Shown: piece by piece, positions 14,887-22,790 of the stretch
Layout of the letters: every line of letters begins with the position of its first letter
Numbering within the stretch: position 1 is the first letter of the stretch
Assembly: GCA_017396695.1 (NCBI GenBank)
Contig: JAFQLC010000020.1
Location: forward strand, 1 to 36,411
Source: a bacterium
Lineage (GTDB): Bacteria; Cyanobacteriota; Vampirovibrionia; Gastranaerophilales; Gastranaerophilaceae
DNA: 36,411 bases
Direction of reading: 5' to 3'
Program-made: the position numbers and the translations under genes
The notes under the pieces: generated by a model
Told to the model about the DNA's origin: nothing
Seen by the model: only the letters and a program-made list of their open reading frames with translations
The model's database searches: none

Positions 14887-15783
14887 ATGAATAGAAATAC
14901 TCCTTCCTATAAAATTACGCAAATCACAAAACAACTTGCTGCGTCTTATCTTCCACAAAGAAGATTGAACTCAAATAAAGGTAACTATGGAAATGTTTTG
15001 AACATTGCAGGAAGTAATCAATATCCTGGGGCGGCGTATTTTTCTTCAATTAGTGCACTAAAATCGGGTGCAGGAAAAGTTATGCTTGCAACAAATACAG
15101 ACACCGTTTTTGTTGTTGCATCAAAATCTGCAGACATAACATTTTTAGACCTTGGCTCAAGTAAGTCAGGAAGTATTCCAAAAGATGCGCTAAAATATGT
15201 TCAGCTTGTTTCTAATCCTGATGTATATTCAATTGGTTGCGGGCTTGGCTTGTCTTCAAGCACAGAGCAGTTTGTTATTGATTTTGTAAACAAAATGATG
15301 AATTCAACTACACCAATCATTCTTGATGCAGATGCGCTGAATATTCTTGCAAAATGCAAAAGACCTGCAATGCCACTAAATTCAGCAATCACACCTCATC
15401 CAATGGAGCTTGCGAGACTTCTTGATGTTGATGTTGAAGAAATACAATCAGATAGAATTAAATGGGCTTGGAAAGCTGCAATTAACTTTGAATGCATTGT
15501 TGTTTTGAAAGGAAATGGCACAGTGATTGCTGTTCCAAATGGTCAAGTTTTTGTAAACACAACAGGAAATTCTGCATTATCTAAAGCAGGAACAGGGGAT
15601 GTTCTAACAGGTATGATTTCAGGATTTTGCGCACAAGGCTTAAACCTTGAAAATGCAGCTTGTCTTGCAGTTTATCTACACGGACTTGCAGGAGATATTG
15701 CAGCAAAAAGCTACACACAATATGGTGTTTTGGCATCCAACCTTATAAACTATATTCCTTTTGCAATTAAAGAACTTTTATAA
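14887..15783 (+). CDS. nnrD: ADP-dependent (S)-NAD(P)H-hydrate dehydratase
   Basis: Repairs hydrated, inactive NAD(P)H by ATP- or ADP-dependent dehydration. The 298-residue protein is the C-terminal kinase-fold half of the YjeF/Nnr family (PF01256). It shows KGNYGNVLNIAGS (31-43, matching KGxxGxVLvigGS), YPGAAYFSSISALKSGAGKV, SIGCGLG, ILDADALN, TPHPMELARLL, and the nucleotide-site signature NSALSKAGTGDVLTGMISG (about 229-247). The N-terminal epimerase half found in many bacterial Nnr proteins is missing; it may be encoded elsewhere. AGAGGTG precedes the ATG by six bases. Its stop is one base from the stop of the convergent fliQ. Confidence 0.93.
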   Translation: MNRNTPSYKITQITKQLAASYLPQRRLNSNKGNYGNVLNIAGSNQYPGAAYFSSISALKSGAGKVMLATNTDTVFVVASKSADITFLDLGSSKSGSIPKDALKYVQLVSNPDVYSIGCGLGLSSSTEQFVIDFVNKMMNSTTPIILDADALNILAKCKRPAMPLNSAITPHPMELARLLDVDVEEIQSDRIKWAWKAAINFECIVVLKGNGTVIAVPNGQVFVNTTGNSALSKAGTGDVLTGMISGFCAQGLNLENAACLAVYLHGLAGDIAAKSYTQYGVLASNLINYIPFAIKELL

Positions 15784-15784
15784 T

Positions 15785-16057
15785 CTAGGAACCAATAAAC
15801 GCAGGAATATATTCGAACATTTCATTTACAACAGAAACAAAAGTTGTAATCATCCAAGGCATTGTAATAATTAAAATAATAATTCCTGCAAAAATCTTAG
15901 GAACAAAAGTAAGTGTTTGCTCTTGAATTTGAGTTACAGATTGAATAATGCTTATTATGAGCCCAACGATAATAGTTATGAGCAAAACAGGTGCCGACAT
16001 TTGCAAAATCAGAACCAAGAATTTTTGAAATATATTTAAAAATACTGCTTCATCCAT
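15785..16057 (-). CDS. fliQ: Flagellar export gate protein FliQ
   Basis: FliQ forms, with FliP and FliR, the helical core of the flagellar type III export gate in the basal body. The 90-residue protein has two membrane helices (about 13-38 and 48-72) and the conserved SVTQIQEQTLTFVPKI between them. Length is exactly typical. It begins three bases after the fliP stop. No terminator separates it from the convergent nnrD. fliR, which often follows, is not here. Confidence 0.94.
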   Translation of the reverse strand: MDEAVFLNIFQKFLVLILQMSAPVLLITIIVGLIISIIQSVTQIQEQTLTFVPKIFAGIIILIITMPWMITTFVSVVNEMFEYIPAFIGS

Positions 16058-16060
16058 AAA

Positions 16061-16813
16061 CTACGAAATAAACCCTTCTATAAGTGATTTAGTAATCAGA
16101 TACCAACCATCAACAAGAACAAACATAATTAACTTAAATGGCATAGCAATGGTGGTTGGAGGCAAGAAAATCATACCCATTGCAACCAAAATACTTGCAA
16201 TTACAATGTCTATTACAAGGAACGGCAAGAAAATAATAAACCCGATTTTGAATGCCGTTTTAAGCTCACTCAAAACAAAAGCGGGAATTAAAACATAAGT
16301 TGGCACATCCAGCTGCGTTTTCGGTTTTGGAATTTTTGAAATTTTAACAAAAAGCGCAAGTTCATTTTCATGGGTTTGCTTAAACATAAAAGTTCTAAGA
16401 GGTTCAACTGCTTTGGTAAGCGCAACTTCTTGAGTTATTTGATTTTTAATATATGGCTGATATGCAACATCGTTAATTTTAGAAAATGTTGGGCTCATAA
16501 CAAAGAAAGTTAAGATTAAAGAAAGCCCAATTATCACTTGGTTTGGTGGCAAGTTTTGCGCTCCTAATGCTTGACGAGTAAGCGCAAACACAATAACAAT
16601 TCTGATAAACGCTGTTGTCATAATTAAGATACTTGGGGCAAGTGTCAAGATTGTGAGCAGAATTAAAATTTGCACACCTTGAGTAAATTCTTGAGTTGAA
16701 GTTGCTGTTTTCATTCCGACATTCAAAGTAGGCAAGCCAATTGCTGCATAGCTTTGAAGTGTTGAAATAAAAAATACTCCCAAAAAAGTTAATAACTTAG
16801 CAACTTTTTTCAC
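16061..16813 (-). CDS. fliP: Flagellar export gate protein FliP
   Basis: FliP makes up five of the subunits of the export channel. The 250-residue protein starts with a cleavable signal peptide (MKKVAKLLTFLGVFFISTL, cut near SYA-AIG at 24), as FliP proteins often do. Conserved stretches follow: PSILIMTTAFIRIVIVFALTRQALG, NQVIIGLSLILTFFVM, and at the end ASILVAMGMIFLPPTTIAMPFKL-type sequence, with four membrane helices. It is followed directly by fliQ and preceded, after 63 bases, by the radical SAM gene. Confidence 0.95.
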   Translation of the reverse strand: MKKVAKLLTFLGVFFISTLQSYAAIGLPTLNVGMKTATSTQEFTQGVQILILLTILTLAPSILIMTTAFIRIVIVFALTRQALGAQNLPPNQVIIGLSLILTFFVMSPTFSKINDVAYQPYIKNQITQEVALTKAVEPLRTFMFKQTHENELALFVKISKIPKPKTQLDVPTYVLIPAFVLSELKTAFKIGFIIFLPFLVIDIVIASILVAMGMIFLPPTTIAMPFKLIMFVLVDGWYLITKSLIEGFIS

Positions 16814-16876
16814 TTAAAATAAACTCCCAAAGTCCTTTAAGTATATTCTAATATAAAAAATTAAAAATGTATAATT

Positions 16877-18424
16877 TTAAATAGAATTTTTAAATTTATT
16901 TTGCGCATCAAGAAGCGCTTGCCTGTTATTTTGGTGCAAAAACGCCCATTTGAAAGTGTTATTCTCGCTTTGGTTCAACATTGGATATTTTATAATTTCT
17001 TCATATTTTGGAAGTTTATATTTTTTAGAATATTCTCTCCAAACCGATTTAAATGCCCCGAGGTTAGCTCCTGCATTAGAAACTTCAATCAAATATTCAC
17101 CCATTGGCATATCATATCTTGAGATTAAAGATTGAACACCATCCCAATCGATGCTTGAAAAATTAAACTTAACTCCAATCATATGCAAATGTTTTTTCAG
17201 GTAATTTATTTTTTTCTCTAGAGATTTTTTATCTTCACGGCAAACAAATTCGAATGGTGTATGCGCCTTTGGAATAAAAGTATTTACACTTAAAGAAATA
17301 TCGAAGCCTTTATGAGCCTTTTTAATTTTATCCATAAGAGAAATGATTGCATCAATATCTTCTTGGGTTTCTGTTGGGTGCCCAATCATCATATATGCCT
17401 TCAAACCCTTTAATCCATTTGATTGCGCAATTTCATATGTTCTTAAAATATCCTCGTCAGATAAATCTTTATTAATCAATTTACGCAAACGCTCTGAACC
17501 TGCCTCGATTGCAATTGTTGCAGTTTTTGCACCACATTCAACAAGGGTTTGGATTGTTTCTTTATCAGTCAAATCTGCTCTTAGCGAAGAAATGGAAAGC
17601 TCGATATGTTTTTCTTTGTTTCTTTTCCTTATGTGCGCAAGAATTTTATCAAATTCAGGGTGCCCAGCAACATATGCGCCAAGAAGCGCAATTTTATTTG
17701 TATATTGAAGTGCAAAATCAATATTTTCAATTATTTTATCAGTCGAAATTGCTCTAAATGGAAGATTATGCCAGCTTGCAAGACAGAAATTGCACATTTT
17801 AGGGCAACCTCTTTCGATTTCAATTATAAAAGTATCCTTAAAATAGCAATTATCAGACAAAATTGGAGTGCAAACAGGCTCTTCGATGTGCTCAACCGTT
17901 GGCACAACAATTTGTTCCGTACCATTTGCAGGGCACCAAATGCCAGATATTTTTGAAATAATATTTAATCTTTCGCTTCTTGAAAGACTAGGGTTTTTAA
18001 CAAGTTCTTCAAAAACAGAAATTATGTTTGAATCGCCAATATTTACAAAATCAAAAAATTCTTGATATGGAATAGGGTTTGATGTAATTACAGGTCCGCC
18101 CGCAAAAACAATCGGGTGAGATTCATCTCTATCGCGTGCAAAAAGCGGAATATTTAGCTTTTCAAGCATTTTTATAACTTGAAAAATATCCATTTCAAAA
18201 GAGAGTGAAAAGCCAACAACATCAACATCTTCTATCATTATTTGAGTTGTTTTAGAATTTGAATAATATCTTTCAATATACACATCTTCCATTAAATCTA
18301 GTTGTTTAAAAATTGAAAGATAACCAAGCGAAGACATTGCGAAATTTTCAATTGCAGGAAACGCAAAAAGAGCATTCATTTTTGGATTTTTCTTTATTGG
18401 TCTGTTGTATAAAAATCTCTCCAA
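16877..18424 (-). CDS. B12-binding-like radical SAM protein
   Basis: A 515-residue radical SAM protein with unknown reaction. Residues about 20-150 resemble the Rossmann-type cobalamin-binding domain of the B12-dependent class (VDVVGFSLSF near 67-76, PIVFAGGPVITSNP near 104-117), although the cobalamin-ligating His motif is not clear. The [4Fe-4S] motif is CPKMCNFC (Cys207, Cys211, Cys214). The SAM-barrel strands follow (IAIEAGSERLRKLINK, LKAYMMIGHPTETQEDI). It resembles the part of the fused radical SAM proteins that lie near ribosomal genes in some phyla. The start is TTG, immediately after the AI-2E transporter stop, with AGAGGAAAAG as ribosome site. fliP lies downstream. Confidence 0.75.
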   Translation of the reverse strand: MERFLYNRPIKKNPKMNALFAFPAIENFAMSSLGYLSIFKQLDLMEDVYIERYYSNSKTTQIMIEDVDVVGFSLSFEMDIFQVIKMLEKLNIPLFARDRDESHPIVFAGGPVITSNPIPYQEFFDFVNIGDSNIISVFEELVKNPSLSRSERLNIISKISGIWCPANGTEQIVVPTVEHIEEPVCTPILSDNCYFKDTFIIEIERGCPKMCNFCLASWHNLPFRAISTDKIIENIDFALQYTNKIALLGAYVAGHPEFDKILAHIRKRNKEKHIELSISSLRADLTDKETIQTLVECGAKTATIAIEAGSERLRKLINKDLSDEDILRTYEIAQSNGLKGLKAYMMIGHPTETQEDIDAIISLMDKIKKAHKGFDISLSVNTFIPKAHTPFEFVCREDKKSLEKKINYLKKHLHMIGVKFNFSSIDWDGVQSLISRYDMPMGEYLIEVSNAGANLGAFKSVWREYSKKYKLPKYEEIIKYPMLNQSENNTFKWAFLHQNNRQALLDAQNKFKNSI

Positions 18425-19450
18425 TTACTTTTCCTCTTGATTTATAGCTTTGATATACAGTTCATCAATTAAAACAATGAATACACTTGCGACAACAGGT
18501 GCTAAAATTACACCCCAAAGTCCTAAGAACTTCGCACCAACCAACAAGGAAACAATAACAAGCAAAGGATTGATATCCATAAATTTACTAAATATCAATG
18601 GGCGTAAAAATTGGTTTTCGAGAACTTGGGAAATCCCAAAAATAACAAGAACACCAATGCAATATGGGATGCCAGATGACACACTTGTTACAATTGCAAG
18701 AATAATTGCAAGGGCAGGACCAACAACGGGAATTAAGTCAAGCGCAAAAGCAATAAAACCGAGCATAAGTGCATGTTTATGCCCCATTAAAAGAAGCCCG
18801 AAACCAAGGAACACACCAACGAATATCATTGAAACAAGTTGAGCAAAAACATATCCGCCCACTTTTTGAGTAACTGAATCAATAATTCCACGAGCTTTTT
18901 CTTTTAATTCTTGAGGAAAAAGTTTTACAAAACCTTTTTTAAGACTTTCATAATCTACACAAATATAAAATGTCATAAGCGCAATAGCAAGCATTCCAGT
19001 TGCAGAGCTTGCAACAACACCTGTCGCAGATATTGTTTTTTCAAGCACCTTGCTTGAAACAGAATTGAGAACATCTGTTAAATGAATTGGTTCTAAAACA
19101 CCTGCCAAAGAATATCCAAAAATTTTAACACTTGCAGCTTTATGCAAAAGCTCGATATAGTGTGGCGCATTTTTGATTAAAAGTGCAAATTGCTCAAGAG
19201 TGAACACTGTAAGAGGAATAAATACAAGGAAAATTCCAAGGATGAGGGCTACCATAATAAGCCCAGATGCAACACCTCTTGGCATTTTTTTCTCTAGTTT
19301 ATTTACGAGAGGAAGGAGAGTTGATGCAAGAACAAATGAAGCAAAAATCATAAGGGCAATGTCTGTAATTTTTGATAGAAAATAAATAAAAATACAGAGC
19401 ATAACTGTAAAAGCAATGTTTTTAAATGTAAAATATTCATTAATTTGCAT
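18425..19450 (-). CDS. AI-2E family transporter
   Basis: An inner-membrane protein of the AI-2E/PerM family (PF01594), whose members are linked to export of signalling molecules, Na+/H+ exchange or permease roles; the substrate is not predictable here. The 341-residue protein has about seven or eight membrane helices. The characteristic central region includes AQLVSMIFVGVFLGFGLLLMG, and DLIPVVGPALAII (about 239-251) is the family signature. Length is normal. The ATG follows AGAAGGAT by about ten bases. It heads a unit with the radical SAM gene, fliP and fliQ, and diverges from lysA. Confidence 0.88.
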   Translation of the reverse strand: MQINEYFTFKNIAFTVMLCIFIYFLSKITDIALMIFASFVLASTLLPLVNKLEKKMPRGVASGLIMVALILGIFLVFIPLTVFTLEQFALLIKNAPHYIELLHKAASVKIFGYSLAGVLEPIHLTDVLNSVSSKVLEKTISATGVVASSATGMLAIALMTFYICVDYESLKKGFVKLFPQELKEKARGIIDSVTQKVGGYVFAQLVSMIFVGVFLGFGLLLMGHKHALMLGFIAFALDLIPVVGPALAIILAIVTSVSSGIPYCIGVLVIFGISQVLENQFLRPLIFSKFMDINPLLVIVSLLVGAKFLGLWGVILAPVVASVFIVLIDELYIKAINQEEK

Positions 19451-19463
19451 GAGTTACTTATCC

Positions 19464-19491
19464 TTCTTTTTTATGGTAAATTTATTATAAT
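19464..19491 (+). promoter_or_regulatory. Possible promoter of the lysA-cdaA-flh unit
   Basis: A consensus TATAAT (19486-19491) lies 28 bases before lysA, with a poor -35 (TTCTTT, 19464-19469) 16 bases upstream. This is the only divergent gap in the region, so both units must start here. Confidence 0.45.
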
Positions 19492-19519
19492 ACAAAACTA
19501 CTTGGAGTGTATATAGTAA

Positions 19520-20824
19520 ATGATGACAATTAACCAGTTTATAAAACCAAAAAGCACTAAAAGAAATTCAAAAGGCAATCTCGAACTTGGTGGTTGCGAT
19601 TGTTTGGAACTAGCGGGAAAATATGGAACACCTCTTTATGTTATGTGCAAAGAAACTCTTGTTGATATGGCACAAAGTTTTAAAAAAGCATTTTCTGATT
19701 ATCCAAAATTTCAACCGACTTATGCTTCAAAAGCTTTGATGACAAAAAAAATAGCTGAAATTTTATACTCTGAAGGCTTTGGATTTGACGCAGTTTCAGG
19801 TGGCGAAATCTACACTCTGCACAAGGCGGGCGTAGATATGGCTCGTGTTACATTTAATGGAAACAACAAAACTCAAGATGAAATTAAACTTGCACTCGAG
19901 GTTGGAATTGGGCATTTCAGCATTGATAATTTTTCTGAAATCGAAGATTTGGCATCAGCACTTCAAGGCACTGATAAAATTCAACACGTGCAGTTAAGAA
20001 TTACCCCAGGGATTGAATGCCATACGCACGAATATATTCAAACAGGACATCTTGATTCAAAATTCGGGTTCGATTTAAGTCAAACAGATTCTGCTGTTGA
20101 GGAAATTTTGAAACATAAAAATCTTGAACTTAAGGGGCTTCACGCACATATTGGTTCTCAAATTTTTGAAACAAAAGTTTTTGAAGACGAAATTGAAGTT
20201 TTAATTAAAGAGCTTGCAAGATTAAACGAAAAATTCAATTTAAAACTTGATGAAATAAATATTGGTGGTGGGCTTGGAATAACATACACCAAAGAAGATA
20301 CACCGCCTTCAGTTTACGAAATAGCAGAAATTATTAAAAATGCGATAGATAAAAATTGCAAAAAATATTCAATTGAAAAACCGAAATTATTCATTGAACC
20401 AGGGCGCTCAATTGTAGGCACCGCAGGGGCAACGCTTTATAGAGCAGGCTCTTCTAAACAAGTTCCAAATGGGAAAAAATATGTAGCACTTGATGGTGGT
20501 ATGGCAGATAACCCACGCCCAAGTATGTATGGCGCACAATACAGTGCAGAAGTTGCAAACAATAAAGAAAATAAAACAACTGAGCAAATAACATTATCTG
20601 GCAGATATTGCGAATCAGGAGACATTTTAATTAAGAATATTGAACTTCCAAAAATTGAAAAAGGAGATGTAGTTTGCATTTACAACACTGGTGCATATAA
20701 CTACTCAATGGCATCTAATTATAATCGCATATTAAAACCTGCCATGGTACTTGTAAATCAGGGGCAATCTGCTATGATAGTATCAAGGCAAACATATGAA
20801 CAATTAATTGAAAATGATTTGTAG
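19520..20824 (+). CDS. lysA: Diaminopimelate decarboxylase
   Basis: Last step of lysine synthesis: converts meso-diaminopimelate to lysine with pyridoxal phosphate. The 434-residue fold-III protein has the PLP lysine in YASKAL (Lys71), HIGSQIF, the GGGLGI glycine loop, EPGRS, and the active-site CESGDIL. Length is standard. Two adjacent ATG codons (19520 and 19523) are possible starts; GGAG lies about 13 bases upstream. It is the first gene of a nine-kilobase plus-strand unit, and cdaA begins 16 bases after its stop. Confidence 0.95.
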   Translation: MMTINQFIKPKSTKRNSKGNLELGGCDCLELAGKYGTPLYVMCKETLVDMAQSFKKAFSDYPKFQPTYASKALMTKKIAEILYSEGFGFDAVSGGEIYTLHKAGVDMARVTFNGNNKTQDEIKLALEVGIGHFSIDNFSEIEDLASALQGTDKIQHVQLRITPGIECHTHEYIQTGHLDSKFGFDLSQTDSAVEEILKHKNLELKGLHAHIGSQIFETKVFEDEIEVLIKELARLNEKFNLKLDEINIGGGLGITYTKEDTPPSVYEIAEIIKNAIDKNCKKYSIEKPKLFIEPGRSIVGTAGATLYRAGSSKQVPNGKKYVALDGGMADNPRPSMYGAQYSAEVANNKENKTTEQITLSGRYCESGDILIKNIELPKIEKGDVVCIYNTGAYNYSMASNYNRILKPAMVLVNQGQSAMIVSRQTYEQLIENDL

Positions 20825-20840
20825 TTTATAGGGAAAATAA

Positions 20841-21695
20841 ATGGAAAAATCGCTTTTTAACATTATTGCAGAAAACGCACCGAATTTGTTTAATTTTTCG
20901 GGATTTAATTTAGCGATTGTGTTATTTGAAATTATAACAATCACTTTCATCTTATTTTTCTTTTACAAAAAATTTATCAAAGGCACAAATTCTGAATATC
21001 TAGTTAAAGGAATTTTTGTTTTAATTGTTTTATGGAGTTTGTCAGAAATCCTAATCAGAATTAACTTGCAAATTTTTGGTTGGTTCTTAAGAGTATTGGT
21101 AAGTGTTGTAACTTTTGGCTTAATTGTTATTTTCCAACCAGAACTTAGAAAATTCTTAAGTTACATGGGTCAAGGTGATTTCTTTAGAAAAATATTTTTA
21201 AGCAAAGACGAAGAAAAACAAAGTTCTAAAAAAGAATTAGTTTTAAAAGAACTTATTGAAACAATTAAATATTTATCTAAATTCAAAATTGGTGGTTTGA
21301 TTGTACTTCAACACGAAGGCTTCACAAACATCTCAGACGTTGGAACAAACATAAACGCAGATGTTTCGCAAGAATTATTGCTCACAATTTTCCACCCAAA
21401 TACTCCGCTTCATGATGGCGCAGTTGTAATATACAATAGCAAAATTTTATCAGCAGGCGTATTGCTTCCGCTTACAGAAAACCCAAAATTAAGCTGGAGA
21501 CACGGAACTCGCCACAGAGCAGCAATTGGTGTTACAGAAGTTTCATCAAGTGCTTGTATTGTAGTTTCAGAAGAAACAGGTGATGTTTCAATTGCTGAAA
21601 ACGGCGAACTTAAAAAATGTGAAGATTTAGGGCAACTAAAAGCCTCTTTAGAGAGGATTTTAGGTATAATTGATACTAAAGAAGATAAAAAATAA
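20841..21695 (+). CDS. cdaA: Diadenylate cyclase CdaA (c-di-AMP synthase)
   Basis: Makes cyclic di-AMP from two ATP at the inner membrane. The 284-residue protein has three N-terminal membrane helices (about 22-42, 53-72, 79-98) and a DisA_N cyclase domain (about 130-262). The catalytic DGA motif is at 192-194 (HDGAVVI) and the RHR motif at 224-226 (GTRHRAA); both are intact, so it should be active. The usual neighbours cdaR (YbbR) and glmM are missing. Instead it lies between lysA and flhB, ten bases before the latter, which is unusual. AGGGAAAATAA precedes the ATG. Confidence 0.94.
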   Translation: MEKSLFNIIAENAPNLFNFSGFNLAIVLFEIITITFILFFFYKKFIKGTNSEYLVKGIFVLIVLWSLSEILIRINLQIFGWFLRVLVSVVTFGLIVIFQPELRKFLSYMGQGDFFRKIFLSKDEEKQSSKKELVLKELIETIKYLSKFKIGGLIVLQHEGFTNISDVGTNINADVSQELLLTIFHPNTPLHDGAVVIYNSKILSAGVLLPLTENPKLSWRHGTRHRAAIGVTEVSSSACIVVSEETGDVSIAENGELKKCEDLGQLKASLERILGIIDTKEDKK

Positions 21696-21705
21696 GAGTT
21701 AAGAA

Positions 21706-22773
21706 TTGGCAAACGAAAAAACCGAAAAGGCCACCCCCAAGAGGCGAAACAAGGAAAGAGACAAAGGGAATATATCTAAAAGTCAAGATTTTGTATCTTC
21801 AATAACCTTGACCGTGGGTGTTGCTTGCCTTTATGTACTCACAACAAATATGCTAGAGCATTTAAAAAATTTAATGCGGGAAACATTTGGACATCTTCAC
21901 CCAGCAACACTTCCCAAGGAAGACTATATTTCGGTTTTTGTGCCATCTGTTCATACAACAGTTGCAATTTTGCTTCCATTTTTCTTTTTTATATCACTTG
22001 CAGCACTTTTTGTTAAGAGAAGCGAAGTTGGAGCACTTTTTGCAAAAGATGTGCTCAAACCTAAAATAGATAAATTACTTCCCGCAAACGCACTTCGTGC
22101 ACTTTGGCAGAAAATTAACATCTTCTCCCCCAAAACACTTGTTGAATTTGCGAAATCTATTGCAAAATTAATTGCAGTTGGTATTGTTGGAACAAATGTA
22201 ATAATCAAAAGAAAAGAAGACCTTTTTGGGCTATTAGGTGTTGATATGGAAACGGCGCTTTCCATTCTTGGTTCAGTTATAATGGAAATTTTAATTGCGG
22301 TTTGCATTATCATGCTCATAATTGGAATAATTGACAAAAAATTCCAAGATTACGAATATGAAAAATCAATTAAAATGACAAAGCAAGAAGTTAAGGATGA
22401 GTGGAAAAACGCAGAAGGAGACCCTGTAATTAAAGGGAAAATCCGCTCTATCCAGATGAAATTTGCACAACAAAGAATGATGGGTGGCGTTAAACAATCA
22501 GATGTAGTTGTAACAAATCCGACACATTATGCCGTTGCAATAAAATATGATCAACAAGAGCAACCAGTGCCTAAAGTAATGGCGAAAGGCGTTGACCTGC
22601 TTGCGTTTAAGATAAGAGAGGTGGCTAAAGCAAATGGCATTCCGATAGTCGAAAATAAACCTCTTGCACGAAGCCTATACAAATTAGTTCCGATTGATGG
22701 TATAATACCACCAGAGCTATACGTGGCAGTTGCTGAAGTATTGAGCTTTGTATTCAAAAACAGAACAAAATGA
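21706..22773 (+). CDS. flhB: Flagellar export switch protein FlhB
   Basis: FlhB wraps the export gate and switches secretion from rod/hook to filament substrates after autocleavage. The 355-residue protein begins ANEKTEKATPKRRNKERDKG, the standard FlhB start, then has four membrane helices (to about 215), a linker (DEWKNAEGDPVIKGKIR) and the cytoplasmic domain. The autocleavage motif NPTHYAVA is at about 271-278, intact. The start codon is TTG, ten bases after the cdaA stop, with a modest ribosome site (AGAGTTAAG). flhA follows after 17 bases. Confidence 0.95.
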   Translation: MANEKTEKATPKRRNKERDKGNISKSQDFVSSITLTVGVACLYVLTTNMLEHLKNLMRETFGHLHPATLPKEDYISVFVPSVHTTVAILLPFFFFISLAALFVKRSEVGALFAKDVLKPKIDKLLPANALRALWQKINIFSPKTLVEFAKSIAKLIAVGIVGTNVIIKRKEDLFGLLGVDMETALSILGSVIMEILIAVCIIMLIIGIIDKKFQDYEYEKSIKMTKQEVKDEWKNAEGDPVIKGKIRSIQMKFAQQRMMGGVKQSDVVVTNPTHYAVAIKYDQQEQPVPKVMAKGVDLLAFKIREVAKANGIPIVENKPLARSLYKLVPIDGIIPPELYVAVAEVLSFVFKNRTK

Positions 22774-22790
22774 GGAAGTTTTAATTAAAT

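Noticed and set aside
14887..15783. nnrD as a broken gene lacking its epimerase half
   Set aside because: The dehydratase alone is a known form; the start has a strong ribosome site and no epimerase remnant lies upstream.
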